A DNA stretch of 64,000 bases from JAJRAN01 sp963827135. Its GTDB lineage: Archaea > Thermoplasmatota > Thermoplasmata > Methanomassiliicoccales > UBA472. The translations under genes and the position numbers were made by a program. The DNA is taken from the NCBI GenBank assembly GCA_963827135.1, contig CAWGZX010000005.1, positions 310,001-374,000 on the forward strand, written 5' to 3'. Position 1 is the first letter of the stretch, and every line of letters starts with the position of its first letter. Of this stretch, positions 42,013 through 51,202 are shown piece after piece. The notes beneath the pieces are model-generated. The model did not search any database and was not told the DNA's origin. It was given only the letters and a program-made list of their open reading frames with translations.

Positions 42013-44496
42013 ATGAGCGAGTCCTTCGATGTCCGCCTGATCACCGCGACCTACAAGCGGCCCAGCGAGAACGAGCTGATCATCGAGATGTTCGGGAAGA
42101 CCCGAGAAGGCCTGTCCATCGCCATCCGTTACTCTGGCTTCATGCCTTACTTCCATGTGTTCGGGGCCAGCGAGGATCTGGTAGAGGCCCTGAAGAAGGA
42201 CAAGGACGTGATCAAGGTGGAGTGGGTCGACCTGCTCCACAAGGGCCAGGTCAAGAGGTCTGCTCAGGTCACCGTGCGCTATCCTGGTCTGGTACCGGAG
42301 TTCCGGGATAAGATCAAGCAGCGCTTCGAGGTGCTGGCCGCGGACATACCGTTCCATCGGCGCTTCATCTTCGACTTCGACATGGGCGCTTGCATCAGGG
42401 TGCACGGAACGAAGGTCAAGAGCGAACGTCACACCACGGACGTGGTCCTGGAGCTGGAGCAGAGGGACGGCTCTCCTAACTTTGAGAACATTGAGTCCTT
42501 CAGCCCTCCCTTGAAGATACTGGCATTCGACGTAGAGAACTCCATCACCGATGGCCACCTCTACACCATCTGCTACTTCGTGAAGATTGGTGACGACCTT
42601 CATCCAGGAGAGCCGATCTGGGGCACGGAGCGGGAAATTATCGAGCGATTCACCCAGGCCATCCAGAGGGAGGACCCGGATGTTCTGACCGGATACAACA
42701 TCGATGGCTACGACATCCCCACCATACAGCAGAGGGCCAAGAAGGCAGGCATCCGGTCGCTGCAATGGGGGAGGGACATGTCGGAGCCGCGCCAGGTCTA
42801 CCAGAAGTTCTGGCGCTTGAACGGGCGATTGGTTGCGGACGCCTGGTGGGCGGTGAAGAGCGACCTCAAGCCAAAGCAGGAGACGTTGAACGCGGTCTCC
42901 AAGCAGCTGCTGGGCGAGCAGAAGCACGAGGTCGACATGGGCATGAGGGTGGGGGCGGAGTACGACCCGCGCAAGATCGACAAGGAATGGCAGAACAACC
43001 GGGACCGCATCCTCGCCTATTGCACTAGGGACGCCGAGCTCTCGCTCCGGATATTGGACAAGGTGGGCACGATCCGGAGGACGCTGGACATGGCCACGGT
43101 CACCAAGCTTCCTCTGGACGACGTGCTCAATATCGGATCTTCGTTCCTCATCGACTCCATCCTCATCAGGGCGGCGGACCGAGCGACGCCAAGAGTGGGG
43201 GTGCCGATGACCGGCTCCTTCGAAGAGGTTGAGGCGATCGAGGGCGGCTACGTGCATGAGATCAAGGCAGGCCTGTATCACTGGGTCTGCGTCCTGGACT
43301 TCAAGTCCATGTACCCTTCGCTGATCATCGCCAAGAACATCTGCTTCACCACCCTCGACCCGATAGGGGAGGTGCTTTCACCGACCGGCGTCCACTTCCT
43401 ATCGAAGGCGCAGCGCCCCGGGCTTCTGCCCAACATCCTCCGGAACCTGATGCGGGAGAGGGACGAGACCAAGCGCAAGATGCGCGAGGCTAAGAGCCCT
43501 GAGGAGCACCGCTATTACGACGGTCTGCAGCAGGCCATCAAGATCCTCATGAACGCGTTCTACGGCGTGTTCGCGTCCTCCTTCTACCGATTCACGGACC
43601 GAGCCATCGGCTCTAGCATCACCGCCTTCGCCCGGGAGACCACCAAGGGCATCATCAGCGAGCTAGAGGCCGAGGGCTTTGAGGTCATCTACTCCGACAC
43701 GGACTCGGTCTTCGTCAGAAGCCCTGAGGCCAACCTGGACGGCGCCGTGAAGTTCGGCAAGGATGTGGCGGAGCGCTTCTCCCGGGAGGGCGGCCAATTG
43801 GAGTTCGAGAAGGTACTCGACCCTTTGTTCTCGCACGGCAAGAAGAAGAGGTATGTGGGCCGAGTGGTCTGGCCTCGCAGGCAGGAGGAGCTTCTGATAC
43901 GAGGATACGAGACCAGGCGGACCGACTCCTTCGACCTGCAGACCGAGCTGTTGACGGAGGTGTTCGAGAAGGTCCTGGATGAGAAGCCTGAAGAGGCGGT
44001 CAAGATCGCTCGCAAGCGCATCTCCGAGACCATGGAGGGCAAGGTGCCCATCGATAAGCTGGTCATCTCCCGGGGGGTCAAGAACTTCAACGAGTACGAC
44101 GACCCGGACCGCCTGGCCCATGTGCAGGCGGCGAAGAAGCTCATGGCCTTGGGCTACGAGTTCGTGCCTGGTATGAAGGTCTCTTGGATCGTGATCAACT
44201 CCAAGCGCACCCCTCAGGAGGTCCAGCCATACGTCTCCGGGACTTCCTTTGAGGGCGCTCCAGACTGGAAGTACTATGCGACGCGCCTGGCTCAAAGCGT
44301 GGCGCGCGCCACAGAGAACTTCGGCTGGGCGGAAAGGGACCTGCTGGCGGGATCGCAGCAGGCGGGCTTGTTCTCGAGCGCCTTCTCAGGGGAGGAGAGC
44401 TCCATCAAGGGGGAACCGCAGAAGGAGGCGCCGAAGGTGAGGAAGGACGAGGTGAAGAAGACCGATAAGAAGGTCAGCCTGCAGGATTTCATGTGA
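42013..44496 (+). CDS. polB: Family B DNA polymerase
   Basis: The 827-aa enzyme carries a 3'-5' exonuclease (Exo I LAFDVENS near 170, Exo III YCTRDAELS near 335) and polymerase motifs A (DFKSMYPSLII near 432), B (LMNAFYGVFASSFYRF near 512) and C (YSDTDSVFV near 559). The C-terminal KKVSLQDFM resembles a PCNA-interacting peptide with Lys in place of the first Gln. No intein or frameshift was seen. It begins 3 bases after ychF, so the two are co-transcribed. Confidence 0.97.
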   Translation: MSESFDVRLITATYKRPSENELIIEMFGKTREGLSIAIRYSGFMPYFHVFGASEDLVEALKKDKDVIKVEWVDLLHKGQVKRSAQVTVRYPGLVPEFRDKIKQRFEVLAADIPFHRRFIFDFDMGACIRVHGTKVKSERHTTDVVLELEQRDGSPNFENIESFSPPLKILAFDVENSITDGHLYTICYFVKIGDDLHPGEPIWGTEREIIERFTQAIQREDPDVLTGYNIDGYDIPTIQQRAKKAGIRSLQWGRDMSEPRQVYQKFWRLNGRLVADAWWAVKSDLKPKQETLNAVSKQLLGEQKHEVDMGMRVGAEYDPRKIDKEWQNNRDRILAYCTRDAELSLRILDKVGTIRRTLDMATVTKLPLDDVLNIGSSFLIDSILIRAADRATPRVGVPMTGSFEEVEAIEGGYVHEIKAGLYHWVCVLDFKSMYPSLIIAKNICFTTLDPIGEVLSPTGVHFLSKAQRPGLLPNILRNLMRERDETKRKMREAKSPEEHRYYDGLQQAIKILMNAFYGVFASSFYRFTDRAIGSSITAFARETTKGIISELEAEGFEVIYSDTDSVFVRSPEANLDGAVKFGKDVAERFSREGGQLEFEKVLDPLFSHGKKKRYVGRVVWPRRQEELLIRGYETRRTDSFDLQTELLTEVFEKVLDEKPEEAVKIARKRISETMEGKVPIDKLVISRGVKNFNEYDDPDRLAHVQAAKKLMALGYEFVPGMKVSWIVINSKRTPQEVQPYVSGTSFEGAPDWKYYATRLAQSVARATENFGWAERDLLAGSQQAGLFSSAFSGEESSIKGEPQKEAPKVRKDEVKKTDKKVSLQDFM

Positions 44497-44525
44497 ATCA
44501 TGATTGCGGGGAGGGATGATTGAGC

Positions 44526-44903
44526 TTACTTCCTGATCTTCGTCTGATCCTCCTTGACCCGGAATCTGACGATCTTCCAGATGATGTCGAGCGGGAGCTC
44601 CTCATTGAGGGGTAACTGGACCGCGCCCTTCGACCGCTTGTATCTAGATAGCTCGTCCTTGAATGTGCTTATGCCGGAAGTTGTCGGATAGAACCCGATG
44701 TGCTTCTTATACGCTGCGAAATAGACCAATACGCGGTTCTGCTTGAATGCCGGCATCCCATAGCTCATTACCTCCTCCGCTTCGGGAGCCGCCTCCCGGA
44801 TGGTCCTCCTGATGCTCTCGAGCTTCTCCTGGACATCCTTCGGGAATGCCATGATGTAATCGTCGATGCTCTTCGGTGGTTTCATCGCGACCCTGCCATC
44901 CAT
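44526..44903 (-). CDS. DUF1801 domain protein
   Basis: The 125-aa protein has the family core SIDDYIMAFPKDVQEKLESI and VMSYGMPAFKQNRVLVYFAA, with IGFYPTTSGI towards the middle. DUF1801 proteins share a fold with bacterial YdhG and frataxin-like iron proteins, but their role is not settled. The ATG at 44903 has AGGTGA 7 bases upstream; a GTG at 44912 is an alternative. It is convergent to polB. Confidence 0.85.
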   Translation of the reverse strand: MDGRVAMKPPKSIDDYIMAFPKDVQEKLESIRRTIREAAPEAEEVMSYGMPAFKQNRVLVYFAAYKKHIGFYPTTSGISTFKDELSRYKRSKGAVQLPLNEELPLDIIWKIVRFRVKEDQTKIRK

Positions 44904-44975
44904 ATCGTTCACCTAGGCTTACATACATCTAGAAATTAGGCATGAGCAGATTTCTCCGATTTACCGAGCGGATCG

Positions 44976-45506
44976 CTAATTTTTTAAAATCCTCGGCCCT
45001 CTCCATTCCTCCCTGAGGATGCTGTAGATCCAACTGTCTGTCCATTCCCCTCTTATGAAGAACGACTTGCGCAGCACCCCCTCCATTTTGAATCCGACCT
45101 TCTCCAGGACCTTCTGAGAAGCCAGATTCCTAGGGTCCGTCTGAGCCTGAACCCTGACCGCGTCCTTGGTAAGGAACACGAAATCCACTATCATCTCCAG
45201 GGCCTCTGTGCCATACCCCTTCCCCCTCTCACCAGGGATGAAGCTATATCCCAACTCTATCTGCCTGCTCGCTGGATGAAGTACGTAGAAGTACGAAATA
45301 TAGCCGACCTTTCGCCCTTCCTTGTCCTCCACGATGAATGGTCGTGCCTCATGGGGGCTGGCGAATATCTTACCTATTTCGTCCAGAGGCACCTGGTGCA
45401 GGGGGTTGTATCTGCCAAAGACCTCTGGATCGTTGAGCCAGTCCCTGATGAGGGGGAAATCCTCTCGCTCCAGGACTTTGAGATTGACCTTTCTTCCCTC
45501 GAGCAT
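44976..45506 (-). CDS. GNAT-family N-acetyltransferase (RimJ/RimL type)
   Basis: The 176-aa protein has the GNAT motif A FIPGERGKGYGTEALEMIVDF near 97-117 with the acetyl-CoA R/Q-x-x-G-x-G/A pattern, and motif B NLASQKVLEKVGFKMEG near 136-152. The EDFPLIRDWLNDPEV start matches RimJ-like enzymes that acetylate N-termini or antibiotics. The substrate is unknown. It is divergent from the L15e promoter. Confidence 0.88.
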   Translation of the reverse strand: MLEGRKVNLKVLEREDFPLIRDWLNDPEVFGRYNPLHQVPLDEIGKIFASPHEARPFIVEDKEGRKVGYISYFYVLHPASRQIELGYSFIPGERGKGYGTEALEMIVDFVFLTKDAVRVQAQTDPRNLASQKVLEKVGFKMEGVLRKSFFIRGEWTDSWIYSILREEWRGPRILKN

Positions 45507-45673
45507 CCTACGCCACCTCCGAAGAAAGATGGCATCGTTTGCATTATAAGGGTTGGTGCCAAGGGTGGAACCGCTAGGTTGGGCCTCGACAATCCGGCCA
45601 TTCCTTCCGACCAGTGAGCGCCCTCGGATGGATACCAGGTGTGAAAGCGCTCCAATGCGCCGGTCGTGAAAAC

Positions 45674-45683
45674 GATTATATAC
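45674..45683 (+). promoter_or_regulatory. Candidate TATA box of L15e
   Basis: The element GATTATATAC lies about 100 bases before the L15e start at 45784. It would give a leader of roughly 75 bases, unusually long for an archaeal ribosomal protein gene, so an undetected upstream start or regulatory leader is possible. Confidence 0.4.
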
Positions 45684-45783
45684 CTTCTCACGATTGGCAG
45701 AGACGCTCTCCCTTAACGGAGTGCGCGGAGTTGTGCCCCACGCGGGTGAATCCGAAGACCGTTACGACGGCAAGGTGAATAAT

Positions 45784-46431
45784 ATGTCAGAACAGCAGAA
45801 GCAGCCTGCCCCGGAAGAGGGCGAGGCGAAGAAGGGGCCCTCTGGCAAGGGCATGTACCATTACATCGAGGACGCTTGGAAGAACCCGGACAAGACATAC
45901 GTCGGGGACCTGCTCTGGGAGCGGTTGATCCAATGGAGGAAGGAGGAGAACTTCATCCGCGTGGAGAAGCCCACCAGGCTGGACCGCGCCCGCAAGCTTG
46001 GTTACAAGGCCAAGCAGGGCATAGTTGTCGTTCGGGGCCGCGTGCGCCGAGGCGGATTGAGGAAGCACAAGATCCACAAGGGCCGGCGTGCCAAGCGCAA
46101 GGGCATCAACAAGATCACCATGGAGAAGAACCTCCAGCGCATCTGCGAGGAGAGGACGGCCAAGCGCTACCCGAACCTGGAGGTCCTTAACTCCTATTGG
46201 GTCGGAGATGATGGCAAGCACGTCTGGTACGAGGTCATCATGCTGGACAAGCACCACCCGTGCATCAGGAACGACCCCGTCTACGCCTGGATCGCGGAAC
46301 CCCAGCACCAGGGGCGCGTCTACCGTGGCCTGACCAGCGCAGGCACCAGGGGACGCGGCTTGCGCAACAAGGGACGAGGCGCGGAGCGCGTCAGGCCTTC
46401 CATAAAAGCCCACGACCGCAAGGGCAAGTGA
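45784..46431 (+). CDS. rpl15e: Ribosomal protein L15e
   Basis: The 215-aa protein carries the L15e family core: MYHYIEDAWKNPDK, then RLDRARKLGYKAKQGIVVVR, RRGGLRKHKIHKGRRAKRKG, and ending RPSIKAHDRKGK. An N-terminal extension of about 22 residues rich in Gln, Glu and Lys (SEQQKQPAPEEGEAKK) precedes the core. The ATG at 45784 follows AAGGTGA; the frame is open from 45694. Confidence 0.97.
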   Translation: MSEQQKQPAPEEGEAKKGPSGKGMYHYIEDAWKNPDKTYVGDLLWERLIQWRKEENFIRVEKPTRLDRARKLGYKAKQGIVVVRGRVRRGGLRKHKIHKGRRAKRKGINKITMEKNLQRICEERTAKRYPNLEVLNSYWVGDDGKHVWYEVIMLDKHHPCIRNDPVYAWIAEPQHQGRVYRGLTSAGTRGRGLRNKGRGAERVRPSIKAHDRKGK

Positions 46432-47289
46432 TCAGGCCCGAATCCTTTCCAACCTTTCCTCAATCTCTTTACCATCCATCCCCACCAGCGGGAAGAACGC
46501 TGGCACGGGGACGTCGACCTCTTTTATCCTTTCGAAGTCCTCTAAGACGAAACCGAAGACCGCCGCCAATGCCCTGTGCTTCCTCACAGCCTCCGCCAGG
46601 TCTTCCTCCTTAGCTATCCTGAGCGCGGGGTCCCAGGCTTTAAGGATCTTGGCTGCGGGCGAGCCTTCCTCCCCCAGAGCAATCGCCCGACAACCGCGTT
46701 TCATGATGAGCCATCCGGCGAGAGCGTCCCTTTCCTGCTCCAGGAGGACGACGACCCTCCCTTGGCTGCCTAGGGGAAGGCCGCCCGGCCCAGGGATGTA
46801 TGATGAGAAGAAGTAAGCCCTCCTGTCTCTGACCTCGACGTAGATCTCCACGTCAGGGTCGGTTAGGTCCACCCTCACCCCTTTTTCCTCGTTGGCGAGG
46901 AAGATCGCTGACCCCAGCTCCCTCCCCAGGTCCACGGAGGTATAGGGATGGATACCAGCCCTCCGAGCGCGGACGGCGAAGCTCTGCCCTCGCTGCAAAA
47001 GAGGCTGAGAGAGCTCGGCGATCCTGACCTTCATCTCGCCCATATCGCTGGAGCATCGAACCACCGATGAGACCGAGGAGACCCCGAACACCCTGGCCAA
47101 GGCCTTGCTCGCCCTCTCCGGGTCGTCCACCTCTACGAAGATGCGGCCGTACTCGGTGGTGACGAGGCCTTCTAGGCCAGCGTTCGCCAAGGAGCTCATC
47201 AGGTTGTCGACCAAGATGGCCTCGAAGCGCCTGCGCACGGACCGGCTCTTCAGGCCCAGCTCCGCGTATCGAACGAGTATCGACCCCAT
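46432..47289 (-). CDS. ThiI-like THUMP protein with a destroyed PP-loop
   Basis: The 285-aa product starts like ThiI (ILVRYAELGLKSRSVRRRFE, N-terminal ferredoxin-like domain and THUMP, about 1-165) and keeps the flank GLPLGSQGRVVVLL. The following PP-loop signature SGGxDSP, needed to adenylate uridine for 4-thiouridine, is replaced by EQERDAL. The chain resumes ThiI-like with WLIMKRGCRAI and ends about 100 residues early. It may still bind tRNA without thiolating it. It is convergent to L15e. Confidence 0.75.
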   Translation of the reverse strand: MGSILVRYAELGLKSRSVRRRFEAILVDNLMSSLANAGLEGLVTTEYGRIFVEVDDPERASKALARVFGVSSVSSVVRCSSDMGEMKVRIAELSQPLLQRGQSFAVRARRAGIHPYTSVDLGRELGSAIFLANEEKGVRVDLTDPDVEIYVEVRDRRAYFFSSYIPGPGGLPLGSQGRVVVLLEQERDALAGWLIMKRGCRAIALGEEGSPAAKILKAWDPALRIAKEEDLAEAVRKHRALAAVFGFVLEDFERIKEVDVPVPAFFPLVGMDGKEIEERLERIRA

Positions 47290-47323
47290 TTTCCCTCAGC
47301 CTGAGGACGAGCCTGGGACCCTA

Positions 47324-47671
47324 TTACTTCTTAGGCTTCTTGGCGGCCTTGGCCTTCTTCTTTAGCTTCGTGGCAGGTTTGGATGGGGCTTTCTCGTTGA
47401 GCTTGATTATCTCGTCGATGAGCTCGTCCATCTCCCCGTCGTACATCTCCTCCATGAAATCGAGCAGGAAGGCGTTGACCACCCTCTGCGCCAAGGCCAC
47501 ATCATAGAAGCTCAGGCCGTCCTTGTAGATGCCGTCAAGTAGGTCGGCGAAGCCTTCCATCAATTGGACCACCTTCTGCTCCTCCTGGTCGAACTCTTCG
47601 ATCAGGTCCTCGAACTCAGCCTTTTTCATCTCCTGCGCGTCCTGCTTTGATCCCTTCTTCTTGCTCGGCAT
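47324..47671 (-). CDS. Acidic helical protein with Lys-rich tail
   Basis: The 115-aa product is mainly acidic helix (EFEDLIEEFDQEEQKVVQLM, FMEEMYDGEMDELIDEIIKL) followed by a Lys/Ala-rich tail (KLKKKAKAAKKPKK) of the kind that binds nucleic acid. The N-terminus is also basic. No family was recognised. It is divergent from the TauE-type gene and shares the TATA-rich interval at 47698-47707; its own leader would be very short. Confidence 0.6.
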   Translation of the reverse strand: MPSKKKGSKQDAQEMKKAEFEDLIEEFDQEEQKVVQLMEGFADLLDGIYKDGLSFYDVALAQRVVNAFLLDFMEEMYDGEMDELIDEIIKLNEKAPSKPATKLKKKAKAAKKPKK

Positions 47672-47697
47672 ATGAATCGTCCCGATTATGCGCCTTA

Positions 47698-47707
47698 GGT
47701 ATATATG
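47698..47707. promoter_or_regulatory. Shared TATA-rich divergent promoter region
   Basis: The sequence GGTATATATG can serve as TATA element in either direction. It is 27-36 bases from the minus-strand start at 47671 and about 70-80 bases from the plus-strand start at 47778. Confidence 0.4.
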
Positions 47708-47777
47708 GAAGTGTCTGGAGCGCTCAGGGAATGATTATCTATCCAAGGTTCGATTCCCAGTCAGAGGCCAGTGGAAA

Positions 47778-48605
47778 ATGGACCCGCTCATAGCCCTCGG
47801 TATCGTCCTCACCGCGGCTGGAGCCGGACTGTTAGGCTCGTTGCTAGGACTGGGCGGCGGAATCATCATCGTCCCTGCCCTGACCTTATTGTTCGGCTAT
47901 CCGATGCAGGAGGCCATCGGCGCAAGCCTGGTGGCGGTCATCGCCACGTCCACAGGTTCTGCGTCGTATTATGTCGAGGAGGGGGTGAGCAACGTTCGCC
48001 TCGGCCTGATGCTTGGGGTCGTGACCTCCATCGGGGGGCTGGTCGGGGCACTGATAGCAGTCTACACCGACCAATACATCCTGGCCTTGCTCTTCGGACT
48101 GGTCCTGCTCTACACGGCCTTCTACATGGTGCGGAGCAGAGAGTCCGGGGGCATCTGCCCCATCGGGCCATGCGGCAAGCTCGACCTCTCCTGCTCGTAC
48201 CAGGAAGGGGACGAGAAGGTCGAGTATGGCGTGAGGAACCTAGGCAAGGGCATGGCCGGCTCCTTGGTCGGTGGGGTGCAGTCGGGCATGCTCGGCGTAG
48301 GAGGGGGGGTGATCAATGTCCCGGTGATGCGGTTGTGGATGGGTGTGCCGATGCGCGCCGCCTGCGCCACCTCGAACTACATGATCGGGATAACCGCTCT
48401 TGCCGGAGCCATCGTCTACTTCCAGTTCGGTCTGATAATGGCCGGGCTGGCCGCAGTGGTCGCCATCGGGGTGCTATGCGGAGCCCTGCTCGGCTCGCGC
48501 CTGTCGAAGCGAGTCCAGGGGAAGGCCTTGAAGAACATCTTCTCCGTCGTGCTCGTTTCGGTCGCCATCCTCATGTTCCTCAAGGCGGTGGGGGTGATGC
48601 CTTGA
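47778..48605 (+). CDS. TauE/SafE family membrane permease
   Basis: The 275-aa protein has about eight membrane helices and two repeated halves, each with the family's glycine-rich motif (LLGSLLGLGGGIIIVPALTLLFG near 17-39, split, and MLGVGGGVINVPVMRLW in the second half). TauE/SafE proteins export sulfite, organosulfonates or related anions. The ATG at 47778 fits the first helix; the frame opens at 47688. It is linked to the DUF1634 gene, a common pairing. Confidence 0.88.
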   Translation: MDPLIALGIVLTAAGAGLLGSLLGLGGGIIIVPALTLLFGYPMQEAIGASLVAVIATSTGSASYYVEEGVSNVRLGLMLGVVTSIGGLVGALIAVYTDQYILALLFGLVLLYTAFYMVRSRESGGICPIGPCGKLDLSCSYQEGDEKVEYGVRNLGKGMAGSLVGGVQSGMLGVGGGVINVPVMRLWMGVPMRAACATSNYMIGITALAGAIVYFQFGLIMAGLAAVVAIGVLCGALLGSRLSKRVQGKALKNIFSVVLVSVAILMFLKAVGVMP

Positions 48606-48607
48606 CC

Positions 48608-48958
48608 ATGACCAGGCAAGAGACGGACAAGCTCCTGTTGCGCTATGTGAAGCAGGCCTTGCGCGTTGGCATGTATGTCAGCTTCGTCCTGCTCATTATC
48701 GGGGTCGTCCTCTACCTTACCTTGGACGGGGATGTGGGCAAGGTCCTTGGACCGATAGATGCCATCGAGTCGGCGTTGAGCCTCGAGGCGCAGGGCTGGT
48801 TGTCACTGGGCATCATCAGCCTGATACTGACCCCGCTGCTTGGGATCGCGGCCGCCCTGGTGGTGTTCGTCCGCGCCAAGGAACAGCGGATGGCTGGAGT
48901 GGCCTTGTTAGTGATCGGAGTGGTTGCCCTGGCCATAATGGTTAAGTTGATCGTATGA
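48608..48958 (+). CDS. DUF1634 membrane protein
   Basis: The 116-aa product (TRQETDKLLLRYVKQALRVG start) has three hydrophobic helices (about 20-40, 64-86 and 95-115). DUF1634 proteins are usually encoded beside TauE/SafE permeases, as here, and may be accessory subunits. The ATG at 48608 lies 2 bases after the permease stop. The stop overlaps the next start by ATGA. Confidence 0.85.
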   Translation: MTRQETDKLLLRYVKQALRVGMYVSFVLLIIGVVLYLTLDGDVGKVLGPIDAIESALSLEAQGWLSLGIISLILTPLLGIAAALVVFVRAKEQRMAGVALLVIGVVALAIMVKLIV

Positions 48959-49464
48959 GCGTACCCCTCGACCCGATCTTCAGAGAGGCGCAGAGGCCCA
49001 GGCATTGGTACTTCTGGGCCTTCCTTGTGTTCTTGATATTGATGATTTGGTCCATGGCCATCTACCAACTATTGCTAGGAATCCCCGTGGGGAACAACCC
49101 GGCCAGCGATTGGGAATTGATCGTGATCTTCATCCTGGCGGGTGTGATCTTCCCTGCCTTCCTCCTGCTGACCAAGCTGGAAGTGGAGGTCCGCAAGGAT
49201 GGTCTCTTCGTCCGGTTCCTGCCGCTCCATCTGCGCTTCAGGAACATCCCTCTGGAAGGGGTCATCGATGTGCAGTCCGTCACCTTCTCGCCTTTAGGGG
49301 ACTTCGGTGGCTGGGGGATCCGCTATGGCGACCAGGAGAAAGCCTACACCATTAACGGCAAGAGGGGTGTACGGCTGACCTACAAGGGCGGCAATGTGCT
49401 CCTGATCGGCTCTTTGCTGCCCGAAGAGCTGGAGACGGCGATCCGGACCATCTGGAAGAGGTGA
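48955..49464 (+). CDS. DUF6141-like membrane protein
   Basis: The 169-aa protein has two N-terminal helices (about 18-38 and 54-74) followed by a beta-rich PH-like domain (LEVEVRKDGLFVRFLPLHL, GWGIRYGDQEKAYTINGKRGV). Similar archaeal and bacterial membrane proteins are known, but no function is assigned. ATGA overlap couples it to DUF1634. Confidence 0.75.
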   Translation: MSVPLDPIFREAQRPRHWYFWAFLVFLILMIWSMAIYQLLLGIPVGNNPASDWELIVIFILAGVIFPAFLLLTKLEVEVRKDGLFVRFLPLHLRFRNIPLEGVIDVQSVTFSPLGDFGGWGIRYGDQEKAYTINGKRGVRLTYKGGNVLLIGSLLPEELETAIRTIWKR

Positions 49465-49540
49465 CAGATGGGTCGTGGGGTTGCCGTGGACCGGTTAAGA
49501 TAAGTTCATATCTCTGGCCATGGTTTTCCGCGTTGGAGGG

Positions 49541-50878
49541 ATGGGGTTGGCCGATTCGAAGGGCAGGAGCGACCGCTGGTACTACACCTTCCTGCCATAC
49601 AACGTGGCCGGGGGCAGCACCTCGCCCATGATCCCTCTCTTCGTCACCGAGGGCCTCAAGGGCACGGTTGCAGATGTCGGGATCGTTGGCGCCATCTCAT
49701 CCCTGGCCTCGGTCCCAGCCAACATCATCTGGGGCAACCTTTCCGATACCACGCGGAAGCGTAAGATTTTCGTGCTCATCGGATTCCTGGGCCTGGCGAT
49801 CGCGCTCCTGACCATGGGACTGAGCATGGACATGGGGGCGTACTATTTCGGGAACTTCCTTCTGGGGGCGATAGCCGCGGCTGCCGCTCCGGTCAGCACG
49901 GTCATCATCCTGGAGTCCTTCGCCAAGGAGGAATGGGCCAAGAGGATCGGCGACTTCAGCAAGATCAGCGGCATTGGTTGGGTCCTGGGACTGGTGCTCG
50001 GCACGATATGGCTCCAGCTGGCCGGCGATGACGGGAGCACCGTCACGGCCATGCGCGGACTGTTCATAACGGCCAGCGCGCTCTGCATGGTTTCCATCCT
50101 GCTCGCGCTCAAGTGGGTACCCGAACCCACAACGAAGATGGAGAGGAAGGAAGCCGTCGGGGAAGTCCCCGCGAGCCACCTGATGCACTTCGAGCGAGGG
50201 CGCTACGCCCCCACCAAGATCATACATATCATGAAGGTCAGCGCCAAGAACCTCTCTCCGCACAACTTCCCCGGCAACCTGAAGCTGTACTACATCGTCA
50301 CCTTCCTCGCATTCACGGGTTTCCTTACCTTTTACACGGCCTTTCCCATCTTCCTCAAGCGGGAGCTGGGGCTCACCATTTCCGAGGTCTTCATCGTATA
50401 TCTGGCGAGCAGCATCACCTCCGCCCTCACCTATTCCTTGGCCGGGAGATGGACCTCATTGGTCGGAGGCAAGAAGGTGCAGGCGATGGCCTTCATAGGG
50501 CGCATCCTCCTCTTCCCCACCGTCTTCCTGGTGACGATGCTGGGTCTCGCCTTCTGGCCGATGATGGCGGTGCTTTGCGTCCTGCATGCGGGGATAGGCT
50601 TCTGCTGGGCCAACCTCAGCGTGGCCGGGAACACCATCGTCTCCCACATCTCCTACAGGGACTTCCGCACCGAGTCGCTCGGCGCCTACAACGCGATCAT
50701 GGGAATCGGGACGATAGTCGGCTCCCTGGTAGGGGGATTGGTGGCCACCTCGATGGGCTATGAGGTCACGTTCCTGGTCGCGTCGGGGTTCGTGGTCTCC
50801 GCTCTGGTGCTGCTCCTGGTCCTGAAGGTGGATAAGGAGCCGGACGAGGCCACCTCCCCACATGCGGTCGAAGGATGA
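49541..50878 (+). CDS. MFS transporter
   Basis: The protein (about 445 aa) has 12 hydrophobic helices, the inter-helix motif GNLSDTTRKRKIFVLIGF typical of the major facilitator superfamily, and a long loop near 200 (PEPTTKMERKEAVG). Substrate is unknown. The start is ambiguous: ATG at 49520, ATG at 49541 directly after GGAGGG, or TTG at 49547 with better spacing. A TATA-like stretch lies near 49500. Confidence 0.85.
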   Translation: MGLADSKGRSDRWYYTFLPYNVAGGSTSPMIPLFVTEGLKGTVADVGIVGAISSLASVPANIIWGNLSDTTRKRKIFVLIGFLGLAIALLTMGLSMDMGAYYFGNFLLGAIAAAAAPVSTVIILESFAKEEWAKRIGDFSKISGIGWVLGLVLGTIWLQLAGDDGSTVTAMRGLFITASALCMVSILLALKWVPEPTTKMERKEAVGEVPASHLMHFERGRYAPTKIIHIMKVSAKNLSPHNFPGNLKLYYIVTFLAFTGFLTFYTAFPIFLKRELGLTISEVFIVYLASSITSALTYSLAGRWTSLVGGKKVQAMAFIGRILLFPTVFLVTMLGLAFWPMMAVLCVLHAGIGFCWANLSVAGNTIVSHISYRDFRTESLGAYNAIMGIGTIVGSLVGGLVATSMGYEVTFLVASGFVVSALVLLLVLKVDKEPDEATSPHAVEG

Positions 50879-50925
50879 TTAGGAGCAGGTCGGGTTATCT
50901 TGAGACCACTTCCCATCTGGATAAG

Positions 50926-51201
50926 TTATAACTTGAACCCAGGGAGGTCATCGAACAAGGCTCCGTACATCTTCGAGAAAAGGGTGATGTACTCTTGGGC
51001 CTTGGCGGTGGTAGCATAGGTAGTCCTCTCCTCGTCCTTCTGGACTAGAAGGTATCCCTTGTCCATCAGGAACTTGATGTGCTGCTGGCCGATCTTGGAG
51101 TTCAGGTCGCAGCGGTTGATGATGGTGGTGAAGGTCTTTGGTTCGCGGCAGTAGACCAGCACCTCCCAATAGATCTCGAAGGAGGTCCTCCTGCCTTTCA
51201 T
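50926..51201 (-). CDS. Archaeal winged-helix protein
   Basis: The 91-aa protein has the compact winged helix of the HTH_45/SSO10a-like group: SFEIYWEVLVYCREPKTF, IINRCDLNSKIGQQHIKFLMDKG, then a hairpin LVQKDEERTTYATT and a C-terminal dimerisation helix AQEYITLFSKMYGALF. Such proteins are DNA-binding regulators. It lies downstream of a membrane protein gene on the same strand, with 1 base between them. Confidence 0.85.
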   Translation of the reverse strand: MKGRRTSFEIYWEVLVYCREPKTFTTIINRCDLNSKIGQQHIKFLMDKGYLLVQKDEERTTYATTAKAQEYITLFSKMYGALFDDLPGFKL

Positions 51202-51202
51202 C

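Noticed and set aside
41581..43281. A long minus-strand open frame of 566 codons
   Set aside because: It is antisense to polB and ychF, which have clear motifs. Its composition (histidine, leucine, aspartate rich) is the usual shadow of a GC-rich gene.
47740..47772. A T-arm-like sequence, GGTTCGATTCCC, suggesting a tRNA or attachment site
   Set aside because: The T stem does not pair fully and no acceptor or anticodon arm fits upstream. It lies in the leader of the TauE-type gene.
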